A DNA stretch of 64,000 bases from Aphanomyces cochlioides (GCA_019828595.1 JAHQRK010000014.1:2108001-2172000), one strand, 5' to 3'; numbered from the stretch's first letter, positions 25,401 through 38,078 are shown. The notes: generated by a model not told the origin, from the sequence alone. Numbers and translations are program-made.

Positions 25401-26127
25401 CGTGGATGCGATTGTGAACTGGGCGAAGAGATTCGGAATGGCAAGAGTGTGGATCAGCGATCAAGGAACCCATTTCAAGAACGTGGCTGTGAAAGCACTG
25501 GCCCACAAGTTCAAGGTTCATCATGATTTCACTCTAGCGTATTGTCCCTGGCGCAACGGAACCGTCGAGCGAATGAACCGCGACATACTACAAGTCATGC
25601 GAGTGATGCTGCGCGAATTCCGTTTGGCCGACCATCAATGGGACAATCTACTGCCGGTGGTGCAAGCGAATCTCAACCAGACGCCAGTGCCATCCATCGC
25701 AAACAAGTCGCCCATGGAGCTCTTTACAGGATTGGAACCCACTACACCTTTGGATGTGATTGTACTAGGTCTCGATGAAGGACTTCGTGACGTCGAGCTA
25801 TCCAGCGTCGATGTCCGAAGCAGCCTTGAAGAACTGCGACTGAGTCTACAAGCGATGCACAAACAAGTCATCCAGAAGAACGAAACACGTGCACAGGAAG
25901 CAACAGCTGCGACTGTGAACGCTGAAGCCTGCAATGTGTGCGAAGGAGACTACGTGCTATGGTCAAGAGTCGACGAGGATCATCATCCGAAGCTTCTCGT
26001 GACATGGCTTGGACCCTATCTAGTGACAGAAGTTAGCGAGTACTCAGTCGAGATCGAACATCTACTCACAAAGGAGCGACGTCAAGCACATCTGTCAAGA
26101 ATCAAGCTGTATGCTGAAGAAAGATGA
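22322..26127 (+). pseudogene. pol region of retrotransposon copy 1, interrupted
   Basis: The domains run in order. An aspartic protease carries Asp-Thr-Gly at about 22553. A repetitive Asp/Ser/Arg linker spans 22980-23215. Reverse transcriptase has VFDLPKCFWQF near 23770 and the catalytic WIDDILVF near 23956. RNase H has LFTDAS near 24436, and the integrase H2C2 finger lies around 25075-25205. The integrase core shows ISDQGTHF and a downstream catalytic Glu in GTVERMN near 25570. A small C-terminal domain resembling a chromodomain or integrase SH3 ends the protein. Breaks: TAA at 23924-23926 within reverse transcriptase, a frame change near 24470-24486, and another at an A3G7 run (25211-25220). 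The gag and pol frames overlap at 22322-22484 in a -1 relation, as in many retroelements. The final TGA stop is the first three bases of LTR 2. Confidence 0.88.
22975..23215 (+). repeat. Degenerate in-frame repeat between protease and reverse transcriptase
   Basis: About five units of roughly 15-20 codons share a core Asp-Val/Gly-x-x-Arg-x-Ser (for example DVGMRLS, DVDTRKS, DVGMRES, DGDTRVS). At the DNA level GATGACGTCGGTATGCG-like blocks recur. The segment probably encodes a flexible hydrophilic linker. The same repeat is in copy 2 at 29616-29856. Confidence 0.75.
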
Positions 26128-27612
26128 CAATCAACGCCGTTCAGAAAACGAAATCCCTCAAAACTAGATTTTGTATATTAAATTTGGCGGTATAAAATAC
26201 GTGAGTCTCTCACAAATCGCAAATTTTGCGATGACGATTTTTTGGTCTTCGCAAATTTGTGTGCGTACTTTTATTTGAAAAATGTCTCACGAAAAACCGG
26301 AAGAAATTTTCATTTGCGAGATTTTTGGCAGTCGTCCAATATCAGTCATAATCATCAAACAGGTACATCACATTGACAACAACCTACAACAGTCATCTTT
26401 TCCCTCTTAAAATGTTTGACAGCGCAATGCTGTCTTGCATCAGGAATCCCTGCATAGGTCTGTTTGCTAAGTAGTTAAGGGGAATTTAATTTTTGCTGAA
26501 ATATGACAACGAGCCAATTTATTGGCATATTCCTCTCGGGTTGTGCATTTTGAACATACTTGTGTTGTCAATGAGTCGAAGTCTATCAACAAGACGAAAG
26601 GACAATGCAAAGTAGTTGATGTATTAGGATGTACTGTTGGTTGAGGACGTCTCAGAGTTGTCTACATTTTCTGGCTACGATGTGATGGCTTTATGTCCTC
26701 ACTTGTGAACCGTCCCGGAACTGAGCCGTTAGTCTCTGCCCTGGTCTGCCTGTGCTGTCCAGTGACTAGACAATGTGAATAGCACATTCAAACTAGAGCT
26801 AAGATGAAAGGATGATTCCAAGCCAATACACAAGTGAGGACATAAAGCCATGTCATCCTTGCCAGAAATACACACGACTTTTTATCATCCTCATTTAGTT
26901 ACCCAATAACAGAAGCTCCTCTTAAATATAATATTCCCATGATGGGATATTTATTATTTTACAAAGGTATAAAAAATAACAATTAACGTTAGCCTGTGAT
27001 TTGACAACCAAAATTGTGATGACAGAATAAACATTGAGGACGCAACACATATCCCTATTGGATGTAGTTTCACTTGATCTTCCGGAAAATGGAACTGTTC
27101 CGAACATTTTTACCCTCCTCTAATCTCTAGTGACCTCATTAAGTAGTAAGGATTACGGGATGCACTTCTACAATGAAACAACGACTTCATAGTTTGAGAA
27201 TTTGGTTCCAATAGCACTTGAAACATGTTGAGTATCTCACTCAATATGATCATGGCCTCGCTGAGATACTGATGTGTGCGGTGGCGTGGTTCAGCCATGC
27301 TCCGCCACGTCACAGGCTTGTTCTTTGAACAGCCGAGTGTCTGCCGCCAGTGAATTGCACGTTGAAGCCCTTCAAGATCAAGACCAAGACTCAACGACCA
27401 AGGCTCAGCCGGGAAGACTGCCGTACGGTCGGTGAGAAGACAATCAAGAGTTCAACAAGTCAAGGAAGAGAAGATGAGATTTCGATCTTAGTCTCAGTCT
27501 GTGTTTTGCTAGCTACTGCGCAAGTCAATCAAGTGCATATTCACGGGAGGCGGCACTCCCCTATCTGTGTGTTTGAGTTGACGAAACGCGGTGATTTCAG
27601 GGAAACAGCACA
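26125..27612 (+). repeat. LTR 2 (shared middle LTR)
   Basis: It serves as 3' LTR of the first internal region and 5' LTR of the second. It differs from LTR 1 and LTR 3 by one T near 26487. The three bases before and at its start form the end of the upstream pol frame, whose stop codon is LTR sequence. Confidence 0.92.
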
Positions 27613-27662
27613 AAGTATACTTTAGTGATAGTGTACCGAGCACCTTTGGTTATCCGGATACG

Positions 27663-29125
27663 ATGGATCCAACCGGAACCGAAGAGGAACACAAGGAAGG
27701 ACAGTTTGAAATTTGCACTGAGATGGAACACTCTGGGACTGTCTTGCCGCAAGGCAATGACGGTCTAGGTGAACCTGAGGAAGCGGCAGCCGGGCGAGAA
27801 GATGCGACAAGAGGAGAGAACGCGGACGATGAAGCCAGTTCTGAAAACAGTTCAGCGGACAGTTCAACGGACAGTTCAGACGGCGAAGTCAAGGACATGA
27901 GTCAAATCTACATTTCCGAAGACGAAGATGACGATCGCGATCTGGATGAGAAGACACGGAAGCTCCTCGAAATGCGGGAGAAGAATCGAATCGCCTGAGA
28001 ACGACGTGAACGCTGCAAGATCGAAAAGTATGGACCGAATTTCCGTCGCGCAGAGTCAGATTCCTCCGTCACATCCCTCAGCGGCGAAGACACCGATGAA
28101 TACAAGGAGCGTAAGTATCAGAAAGCGCAAGCGAAGAAAGCGGAACAAAATCGCAAGAACAAAGAACTCATGCGGCGCAATCATCGAATGTATTCAACCG
28201 TGGTTGTTACAGATATCAAGCACCCGCGGATCACGACCTTTGATCGCAAGTTCCTAGTCGAATGGAAGAAGAAGCGCCTGGAGAACGAACGGCTGCTCCG
28301 AGACAAGTCGACATGCGGGCAATGCGAAGAGTCAAATGGTCGGATACATCGAGTCCTGTGATCCAAGTCTGCTGCGCGCTATGTGTGAAACAATCTGGTT
28401 CGAACCCGACATCACGGAACAGCGATTGCGTGAAAGGATCGAGGAGATTCTGAACACACCGTCTCATTCATTTGGAATTACTGAAGCTGATCTAGAAGAC
28501 TACTGCCACGATCTGCGCATGCCGGCTACAGGCTCGGTTGCCAGTCGTCTAGGCCTATTCATGATGCAAGTCAACGATGTCATTGACAGATACGCATGAG
28601 TGGACCAACAGCGACGTCAATTGACGACGAGGAACGACAGTCAAAGTGTATTTTGACAAGGTCACGGGTTGGGGTAACGAAAAGGGAGTCGTTGGAGCAG
28701 GAAGCCAGTATGCTGAAGAGCAGGCGTATGATCTACTCCGCGATCATGAAGAACGTAAGCAGCGCGCAGAAGAAAAACGAAGAGTCTGGGAGAACACGCG
28801 CTACAATCGGAACTCGGCAAGTCCTAGTCGCCGTGGCCCCGCTGGTGGCTACGGGTCAGGCAACTCGAACTCACCCTTTAGGAACGACAAGTACGGACCC
28901 AAGGACACGCAAGTGAAGACAGACAAGCCTGGATATCGCGAAGGCAACATAGTCTGCTATGCATGTCAGAAGCCGGGACACAAGTCAAACGAGTGCCCGG
29001 AAAACAGTCCGAACTCACAAGTCAAAGGGTACTGCAAAGGGAAAAATGCGATAAAGCGTTTCAAGCGGAACAACAAGAAGAAGCCGAAGGTCCAGCGTGC
29101 TTGGCTAAGGCAAGAGCCGCTGTGA
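27663..29125 (+). pseudogene. gag region of retrotransposon copy 2, interrupted
   Basis: This is a near-identical copy of 21022-22484 with the same TGA (27996-27998), frame changes and CCHC knuckle. One substitution near 28622 changes a Ser codon to Ile in an overlapping frame. That it shares every lesion with copy 1 shows the lesions predate the duplication. Confidence 0.85.
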
Positions 29126-32100
29126 CGAACGAAACAGAGGAAGAAGAGCGATGGATCGTGTTGAACGACGCGCTTGAAGTGCCCTACTGTCCAGATACCG
29201 GCGCCGACCAGAACATTATTCCAAGACGAATGGTGGATGCACTCATCAAGGAGCGACCAAGCGTGAAAATCGTGACGCTGGCTGAACCTATCAGTGGAAC
29301 AGGATGCAACGATATGCAATTTGAGACGAAGTCCTACGATGAACTGAGACTCAGTTTGCAAACAGCAGCGGGAATGGTCAAGATCCCTGGAAGACGAGTG
29401 TGCTATATTGTTGAAGAAGGCGACGAATTCCTAGCTTCCCACGACACACTCAAATCGATCGGGCTCGATATTGATTGGTGGTTGGAGCAAGTCGCGATTC
29501 AGCAGCGTGAAGCGGACGGCGACGATCTGGGTGCTGAGTCTGACGCCGACATGGTATGTGCGCGGAAGTCGACTAGCGATGTGGAAGAAGAAGACCGCAT
29601 GTGGAAAGTGACTCGAAGAGAAGAACACGATGACGACGATACGCGTATGTCTGACCCTAGTGGTCATGACGTCGGTATGCGTTTGTCTCGTGCGCCGAGT
29701 GATGACGTCGATACGCGCAAGTCGGGCCAAAGCAGTCATGACGGCGGTAGTCGGGTGTCTCGGTGGATGTTTGATGACGTCGGTATGCGCGAGTCGGACC
29801 GTTGTAGTCAAGATGGCGATACGCGAGTGTCTCGAACGAGAAGCAGACGAGTCAAGAACGTGCGAGTCTATTCGATGCAGTTGCGATTACCCGCGGCCAA
29901 GAACAAGCTTGAAGAAGCTCTACAGGAGATGGTGGTGAGTGCTGTGAAGAACGGTTTCCCACAAGAGCTGGCTGCGCATATGTGGAAAGTGATGATCGAA
30001 TACGACATCTGGAGAATCAAGTTCAACGGGTCAGATCCCCCTGCGAAGGTCAAGCCATTGCGGGTGACACCCAAAGCCGGATGCGTTCCATACCGATGCA
30101 AAGGAAGGAAGAACAATCCGCTGGAAGAAAGATTTTTGCAGCTATTTGCTCAAGAGTTGCTGGACGCTGGAGTCATCAAGCGCAACCAGCAGTCAGCGTG
30201 GTGCAGTCCTGTCAACCCAGTCATGAAGCCTGAAGGACGAAAGTCATTGAAAACGGCGGACAAATGGACTGACGATGATGTATTGAAACATTTTAAGCTG
30301 ACGAACGACTATCGAGTGGTCAACAGCAAGACAGAGCCGAAAGCGGGCACAATGCCGTTTCAAGCGACAATTACGCAACATCTCAAGGGAATGCAAGCGA
30401 TGGGAGTGTTCGATTTACCCAAGTGCTTCTGGCAGTTTCCTTTGCATGAAGACAGTCGCGACATGCTCTCATTTATGCTGAACGGATGCGTCTACACACC
30501 TGATCGCGTCATGCAAGGCCATGTCGACTCAGCTTTATACGTGCAAGCGACGAGCGAGGAGTGCTAAGCTCCTCTGCTGTTGAAGCACGTGCTTGTTTGG
30601 ATTGACGACATCCTAGTGTTTGCCAAGAACGCAGAAGAGTATCTCGAAACACTGCACAAGTTCTTTGGATTAGTGGATCGTTATGGTTTCAAGCTATCGC
30701 CGTCGAAGACCGTGCTATTCACGAGAGAAGTCAAGTGGTGCGGGCGAATACTTAGCGGTGAAGGAGTCAGGCAAGACCCGGAACGGATCGAACAGCTTTG
30801 CGCGATCCCATACCCCACGAACGCTGGCGACCTGCAACAATTTGTGTGCGCCGCAAACTGGATCCGCGATTCGATTACGGAATATGTGATGACGGTGGAA
30901 CCCTTACAACAAGCGCTGAACAACGCTCTTGAAGGCAAAGCGAAGAAGAAGCGAATCGCCTCGGGCATCAAGATCGAGCTCACTGAAGGTGAAAAAGCTG
31001 CATTCGATGCTGTGAAGTCCAAGATGCGGGCGGCGGTGGACTTGTCGCACCCACGTGCTGACGCCACACCGTCCCTGTTCACGGATGCCAGCGATCAAGG
31101 ATGGTCTATTATTATTATAACACGACATGCTCGTTTGCCAATCTGGAATATTTACTGGAGCGCAGAAGTCGTGGTCAGTGATCGAGAAGGAAGCGTACCC
31201 TATCGCGCGTGCATGCGAGAAACTCAACTATCTACTCATGCGTCCCGACGGCTTTAGGATGTACTGCGATCACAAGAACCTCATCCACATTTTTGCTCCC
31301 GGCAAGGAATGGCCTGAACACACGCGAGGCAAGCTCATGCGCTGGGCTGGAATCATTGGCGGCTATCGTTATACAATCGAGCACATCGACGGCATCCACA
31401 ACTTATGGGCGGACATGATGAGTCGATGGGGTCAGCCGGCTATAGGCAAGGCGACCCAGAAGGTCATGGCGGCTAGATGGACGAAGAAAAGGAAGAACAA
31501 GAGTCCAAGACCAGCGCCGAAGCGAAATGTTTTGCGACCGCTCGATGACGAAAAGTTTGTTTGGCCATGTATTGAAGACATTATCAAAGCTCAGGCGCTA
31601 CATGCAGCAGCAAGACCGACGCGTGCGCTACGGACCTCTGACGACCAACCATGGGTTGTCGAGGGCCGAATTTGGATCCCAGCAGCGGCCGAAGAATTGA
31701 TTCAACGCATTTTGGTTGTGGCACACTGCGGAAGCATGGGTCATCGGGGACAAGCCGTGCTGGTCACCCATCTCAAGCGATTATTTTGGATCGAGCGGCT
31801 GCAAGACCTGGCTGGAAAGTTTATCGCTGGATGCCTTCTATGTCCTCATGCAAAAGGGGGGGAGTGGTGCACAGACCGTACGCACCGATTTGGCACGCGA
31901 AGCGAAGAAACGAAGGACTACATTTTGATTATCTCTTTATGGGAAACTCTTTAGGTGGAGCGAAGTACGTGTTGGTACTCAAGGACGACTTGACACACTT
32001 TTGCGAACTCGTTGCATGCGATGCGCCTACAAGTCAAGTGTGCGTGGATGCGATTGTGAACTGGGCGAAGAGATTCGGAATGGCAAGAGTGTGGATCAGC

Positions 32101-32769
32101 GATCAAGGAACCCATTTCAAGAACGTGGCTGTGAAAGCACTGGCCCACAAGTTCAAGGTTCATCATGATTTCACTCTAGCGTATTGTCCCTGGCGCAACG
32201 GAACCGTCGAGCGAATGAACCGCGACATACTACAAGTCATGCGAGTGATGCTGCGCGAATTCCGTTTGGCCGACCATCAATGGGACAATCTACTGCCGGT
32301 GGTGCAAGCGAATCTCAACCAGACGCCAGTGCCATCCATCGCAAACAAGTCGCCCATGGAGCTCTTTACAGGATTGGAACCCACTACACCTTTGGATGTG
32401 ATTGTACTAGGTCTCGATGAAGGACTTCGTGACGTCGAGCTATCCAGCGTCGATGTCCGAAGCAGCCTTGAAGAACTGCGACTGAGTCTACAAGCGATGC
32501 ACAAACAAGTCATCCAGAAGAACGAAACACGTGCACAGGAAGCAACAGCTGCGACTGTGAACGCTGAAGCCTGCAATGTGTGCGAAGGAGACTACGTGCT
32601 ATGGTCAAGAGTCGACGAGGATCATCATCCGAAGCTTCTCGTGACATGGCTTGGACCCTATCTAGTGACAGAAGTTAGCGAGTACTCAGTCGAGATCGAA
32701 CATCTACTCACAAAGGAGCGACGTCAAGCACATCTGTCAAGAATCAAGCTGTATGCTGAAGAAAGATGA
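28963..32769 (+). pseudogene. pol region of retrotransposon copy 2, interrupted
   Basis: The domains are the same as in copy 1. Substitutions replace Leu by Pro just before the protease motif (29182) and Ser by Arg in the linker (29801). The TAA within reverse transcriptase (30565-30567) and the frame change near 31120 are shared. The homopolymer before the integrase core is A4G7 (31852-31862) instead of A3G7. The finger and core are therefore again in different frames, but by a different shift. The stop codon again lies in the next LTR. Confidence 0.88.
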
Positions 32770-34254
32770 CAATCAACGCCGTTCAGAAAACGAAATCCCT
32801 CAAAACTAGATTTTGTATATTAAATTTGGCGGTATAAAATACGTGAGTCTCTCACAAATCGCAAATTTTGCGATGACGATTTTTTGGTCTTCGCAAATTT
32901 GTGTGCGTACTTTTATTTGAAAAATGTCTCACGAAAAACCGGAAGAAATTTTCATTTGCGAGATTTTTGGCAGTCGTCCAATATCAGTCATAATCATCAA
33001 ACAGGTACATCACATTGACAACAACCTACAACAGTCATCTTTTCCCTCTTAAAATGTTTGACAGCGCAATGCTGTCTTGCATCAGGAATCCCTGCATAGG
33101 TCTGTTTGCTAAGTAGTTAAGGGGAATATAATTTTTGCTGAAATATGACAACGAGCCAATTTATTGGCATATTCCTCTCGGGTTGTGCATTTTGAACATA
33201 CTTGTGTTGTCAATGAGTCGAAGTCTATCAACAAGACGAAAGGACAATGCAAAGTAGTTGATGTATTAGGATGTACTGTTGGTTGAGGACGTCTCAGAGT
33301 TGTCTACATTTTCTGGCTACGATGTGATGGCTTTATGTCCTCACTTGTGAACCGTCCCGGAACTGAGCCGTTAGTCTCTGCCCTGGTCTGCCTGTGCTGT
33401 CCAGTGACTAGACAATGTGAATAGCACATTCAAACTAGAGCTAAGATGAAAGGATGATTCCAAGCCAATACACAAGTGAGGACATAAAGCCATGTCATCC
33501 TTGCCAGAAATACACACGACTTTTTATCATCCTCATTTAGTTACCCAATAACAGAAGCTCCTCTTAAATATAATATTCCCATGATGGGATATTTATTATT
33601 TTACAAAGGTATAAAAAATAACAATTAACGTTAGCCTGTGATTTGACAACCAAAATTGTGATGACAGAATAAACATTGAGGACGCAACACATATCCCTAT
33701 TGGATGTAGTTTCACTTGATCTTCCGGAAAATGGAACTGTTCCGAACATTTTTACCCTCCTCTAATCTCTAGTGACCTCATTAAGTAGTAAGGATTACGG
33801 GATGCACTTCTACAATGAAACAACGACTTCATAGTTTGAGAATTTGGTTCCAATAGCACTTGAAACATGTTGAGTATCTCACTCAATATGATCATGGCCT
33901 CGCTGAGATACTGATGTGTGCGGTGGCGTGGTTCAGCCATGCTCCGCCACGTCACAGGCTTGTTCTTTGAACAGCCGAGTGTCTGCCGCCAGTGAATTGC
34001 ACGTTGAAGCCCTTCAAGATCAAGACCAAGACTCAACGACCAAGGCTCAGCCGGGAAGACTGCCGTACGGTCGGTGAGAAGACAATCAAGAGTTCAACAA
34101 GTCAAGGAAGAGAAGATGAGATTTCGATCTTAGTCTCAGTCTGTGTTTTGCTAGCTACTGCGCAAGTCAATCAAGTGCATATTCACGGGAGGCGGCACTC
34201 CCCTATCTGTGTGTTTGAGTTGACGAAACGCGGTGGTTTCAGGGAAACAGCACA
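32767..34254 (+). repeat. LTR 3 (3' LTR of the array)
   Basis: It is identical in extent to the others and ends CAGCACA at 34254, where similarity to the start of the internal region stops. It has a private G near 34234. It matches LTR 1 rather than LTR 2 at the position near 26487. Confidence 0.92.
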
Positions 34255-35751
34255 GATACCGTATCAACAAGAAATTGAGTTCCCTGTGTTCTTTCTATGA
34301 TGAAATCTGAATGACATGAATCCAAGTCCAATATTTCCCTTATAAAATATTATCGATAAGTTGACTTGTCATTTTCAACCAAATTTGTGGTTTTGACCAA
34401 AAGGCGAATTCATTTTCAAATCGACTTCATCATACTGAAGTGGTGTGTGCCATTGTGTGTTTTGCGTGAGTTAGGTGGCTGATCGATTCTGATTGGCTGA
34501 ATAATTTTAAATTTTAATTCTAGCCAATCACAGAAGCCCGTTTGATTCGGAATCGATTCGAAACCTCGGTCGATTCAAACCGTTCCTCACAATTTTGTAT
34601 CAAACGCACAGTAATGTTTGGAGGATATAATATACCTCAATATCAAATATTTACTTCTTGATCACAACAGATAAAGTGATCTAAGACACAGAGATGTGTA
34701 TATATCGGGGTAAATTATCTACAATTCAATTTTAGAGTTGTCGTGCAAATTACTGACAAAAATACGTTCAATTGATCACAAAGTCGATCTTCATAAAGAA
34801 CATACGAATATCATTTGTCCTCATATCATGAATTTGATTGGCTATTCTAGTAGTAATGACCATAGGAAGAACGCATGTCGGAGCCTCTAACATGCTCACA
34901 ATTGATGTCAAAGTTTGATAACATACAAAAATTCGGATATGGGTCAAACTGCGAGGAAATATCTGGAATGACAATTTCTTTATCGTTAGTTTTACTTTCC
35001 TCTGCCGTTCTCAACCTCTATTCCATGGAAGACTTTATTTACTTGAACTTCCTGACATGTAGGAGACTTCTACTTGAATGTTTTTGATCTATCATGGCGT
35101 AAAAATGAAATCGTTTTCACCTTTACCAAGTGATTTCATTATTTCTTCAATGACTAGGTCATTTATCAAAATGTGGCACGTTAATTTCTTCAAAGCTTTT
35201 CTGCATAAACATTTTGTCATATATCATATTTTGACTCGTTCACCGTATGAGTATAGTTATATGCATATAAAGTTCGTGTATGATTGAATTATTTGTCATT
35301 GCTCTGGAGGTCTATTAGACCTCCAGAGCAGTTCAAAAGAAAAGTGGCACCAATGCTACCACACAGAGTTGCGTTATAACCGGTTAAAAACTTAATGGAC
35401 GCTGATCCACAATGGCTGAGTTCCTTCTTGTTTACGTAATTTGTGCTCATTGCCTACCCTTGTGCAAACTTCTGGGTGATCATGTTCCCTTGAGAGTGAT
35501 GTGTGTGTCTTAGGTGAATTTCCCGAAAACCTCTACTGTGAATACTACTGTACTATAGAAATCCTGAGCGGAGAGAGTTCCTTCTATACTAAGTGAACAA
35601 TCTCCACGTTATGTAGAGCGACACTTGTCTTTACATATCTACATGCTCTTCGAAAGCAATGGTGCGTAATTTTGAAGCACAACTCGACATCAAAATACGA
35701 TACATTTGCTCGAGATTGGATATTTGCAAGAGATTGAAATCAAATGTTCAC
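34255..35751. other. Intergenic stretch, no supported gene
   Basis: AT-rich. The only structured element I see is the hairpin at 35300-35330. Short frames at 34875-35087 and 35078-35287 have no recognisable features. Confidence 0.45.
35300..35330. repeat. Perfect 14 bp hairpin with 3 nt loop
   Basis: The arms TGCTCTGGAGGTCT and its complement flank ATT. The hairpin lies in gene-free DNA 420 nt downstream of the tetraspanin stop codon on the opposite strand, too far for an obvious role in 3' end formation. Confidence 0.8.
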
Positions 35752-36876
35752 CTATGGCTTGACAAGAGGCAGTTGCCGTTCCCCACCAGAGACTCCGAGC
35801 GAGTAAGGGTTGGCCTGGTATGGATTTGTCATGGTATTGTAAGGGTGAGCATTGTGCTGCATCTTGAGTGGCATTCGAATCTCTTGGTAGCCTCGGTGAC
35901 GGCGGCGTTGCGTGCACATGAGGTAGCACGAAAGGAAGACAAGTGCAATCTCGAAGCCTCCAATCGCCGCCACAACCACGCCAATCATTTCGCTAGGCAA
36001 GGTTTCAGAAATCGAAAACTGCAACTATCTGACCTTTGTTTGTCCATCCATGTCACGAGCCTTGTTTCACACGCACAAAAGAGTGCCTTCTCTGTCAAAA
36101 TTGTATCCTTTTCAACTATGGCTTCACCCGCACACTACAAGGCGTCACGCTAACCTGGTCAGTTCAATTTTGCACGAACCTTCTGAAAAGCACTGCTTGG
36201 CAGCAAATCACTCGAGGAAATCTTGCATCTATCCACGACAAAGTCTGCGAACCAATTGTACGCAGTGTCTTTGCTGAGGCACTTGACGACCATGGTGCCC
36301 GACGAAATCGAAGCTGCTAAATTGAATTCTGGAGCACACGACAAATAGGCATGCTTGAACACTGCATGGAGACTCTTCAAGATAGTTACATCTTCTTGAG
36401 TCAATGCTTCATTCTGCATGTTGTAATCAAGAGCGCTCAATTTAATCAGTGACTTGTGAAGCTGAAGCATGTAGCCCGCCAAAGCCAATTGGGACATGAT
36501 CGACACAGTCACCTAGCGACGAACTTTGAGTAATATCACATGCGAGGGTAAGTACAAGCGTAGCGTACGGGCAAAGAAACGCCTTGCTTTCCCAATGCGC
36601 GCCACAACAGCCAAGAGCAGCCACGAGGACAATCAGGATGCCAGATGCAATGATTGCTGCCGAGATGCTGTACGACGTGAACTCATTCAGATCAGGCGAA
36701 GAGATCATGTAGCCTCCAATCATAACAAGAAGCCCTCCCAAGACGAGGAAGAGGACATTCGTGAAGATGAGCACGAGTCGGGAGAAGTTGCGGCACTTGA
36801 TAGGCAGCATGGCTTCGGTCGGGACGAGGAAGAATCGGTTGGTCGCGTCTTCAAATTCGATGTTTGATTGGTTCAT
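35752..36876 (-). CDS. Tetraspanin-family membrane protein, four exons
   Basis: Exons on the minus strand are 36876-36556, 36512-36180, 36134-36034 and 35992-35752. Introns are 43, 45 and 41 nt. The spliced frame is 996 nt, giving 331 aa. Four membrane segments fit the tetraspanin plan: TM1 and TM2 in exon 1, with GCCGAHWES just after TM2, then TM3 across the first intron. A large extracellular loop follows with paired cysteines (SCAPEF, VVKC, DRCK, ACETR), and TM4 is in exon 4 (MIGVVVAAIGGFEIALVF). A basic then Pro/Tyr-rich cytoplasmic tail ends the protein. The start is the ATG at 36876. Tetraspanins organise membrane protein microdomains; no partner can be inferred here. Its C-terminal end is duplicated as a pseudogene near 12 kb in inverted orientation. 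Confidence 0.88.
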
Positions 36877-38078
36877 TGATTTAATTTCATCCAATCAAAT
36901 ATTGTCTGAAGTTCTCCATAGCAAGGACGGCACCTACGGTCATCCTTGAGATGGTTCATGGCAACACCGCGACGGACAACTAGAATTTGCACTGTCTATG
37001 ACGGAGATCCTCGTCGGAGGATGTCGGCGAATCATCCTTTTGAATATAGATAGGCCTTGCCACGTTGAGAATTTTCTTGACGGTAGACAAGCCCACGTCG
37101 AAAAAGTGCTTTTCTGACGCTTGTCTCGTGATATATTCTTGGTCAGCCAATCTGAGCCTTCATGCTCAAGAACGATAAGGTCGACGAGGGAAACATTTAA
37201 CATTGTAAAGATTTTCGACGTTCGCAAGACCGCATCTGGTCATGGAAAAGACTCGACTGACTTTGACGTCGTGGATACGGTGTAAGTAAATAGCTGACAG
37301 ATATCCTGCTCTGTCAAGAGAACAAGCCAGAAGACAGGGCCAATCTAGGACAACTCTTGTCTCACTATTAATAGCTTGAATTCCATGGGCCTCGTTGAAC
37401 AACTTAAAACTTGAGTCCAGCACCAATTGCATGATGCCTTTTCATCACAAGAACAAAGAATTGTGTGCCGTCATGAGTGCAGATCTGCTCAGAAAAAAAT
37501 ATTTCGTCGATCGAAAAAATTAAACAGAGTCCACGTTTTAATATACAAATTTGTATGATTTGGGACATTTAATGCGTTTCCCACAAAATAAATTTCAACT
37601 GTTTTCAACCCGAGACGAACGTATTTTTGTCGAACCACACAAATATATATCAAACTCTGCTCGCCCATCATATTACAGCCTACGTAAGTCAGTAGCGTGA
37701 TTCTTTTCTCGCCCGCCCCTAGCAAAACTCGCACGCACATTCTGCTTGTTCCAAATGCTCCTTGGGTGCTGGGTCAGTGTGTTTTGTTGTTGCAACTGCA
37801 ACCTTTTTTGTAACACACGATGATCTAAATAGGCTCCAGGTGTCCAAACAACACGCAAGGCTTGGCATGTTTCGGCAGGAGATTCGTAACGAAGCCAGTT
37901 GGAGATCCGTGGATTGGATTGGTTAATATTGAAATAGACAGCAACAGCGCAACCAATCCAAGCGGATTATTGAAATAGAGAGGTTTTTGAAATCAATTTC
38001 GACAGGTTTCTTTCGGATAGGAGAGAGCCAGGGTATATTCTTCCTTTTTCAGCACAGCACACGATAACTCGAGAGATA
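36877..38078. other. Divergent intergenic region
   Basis: It separates the tetraspanin (minus) from the RING-CH/FHA gene (plus) and so holds both promoters. Minus-strand frames at 36940-37227, 37166-37432 and 37489-37740 are short, without domains, and overlap each other. I do not call them genes. Confidence 0.45.

Larger units (their letters stand above)
19484..34254 (+). mobile_element. Tandem Ty3/gypsy-type retrotransposon: LTR-internal-LTR-internal-LTR
   Basis: Three copies of a 1488 bp LTR (TGACAATC...CAGCACA) at 19484-20971, 26125-27612 and 32767-34254 enclose two internal regions of about 5.15 kb. The repeat period is 6641 bp, then 6642 bp; the difference is one extra A at 31852-31855. 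The order protease, reverse transcriptase, RNase H, integrase identifies Ty3/gypsy. I could count only a handful of substitutions between copies: 21981/28622, 22541/29182, 23160/29801, one in LTR2 near 26487 and one in LTR3 near 34234. No target-site duplication is visible (19479-19483 versus 34255-34259). Unequal recombination between LTRs is the simplest origin. Both copies carry the same stops and frame breaks, so neither is coding-competent as sequenced. Confidence 0.93.
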
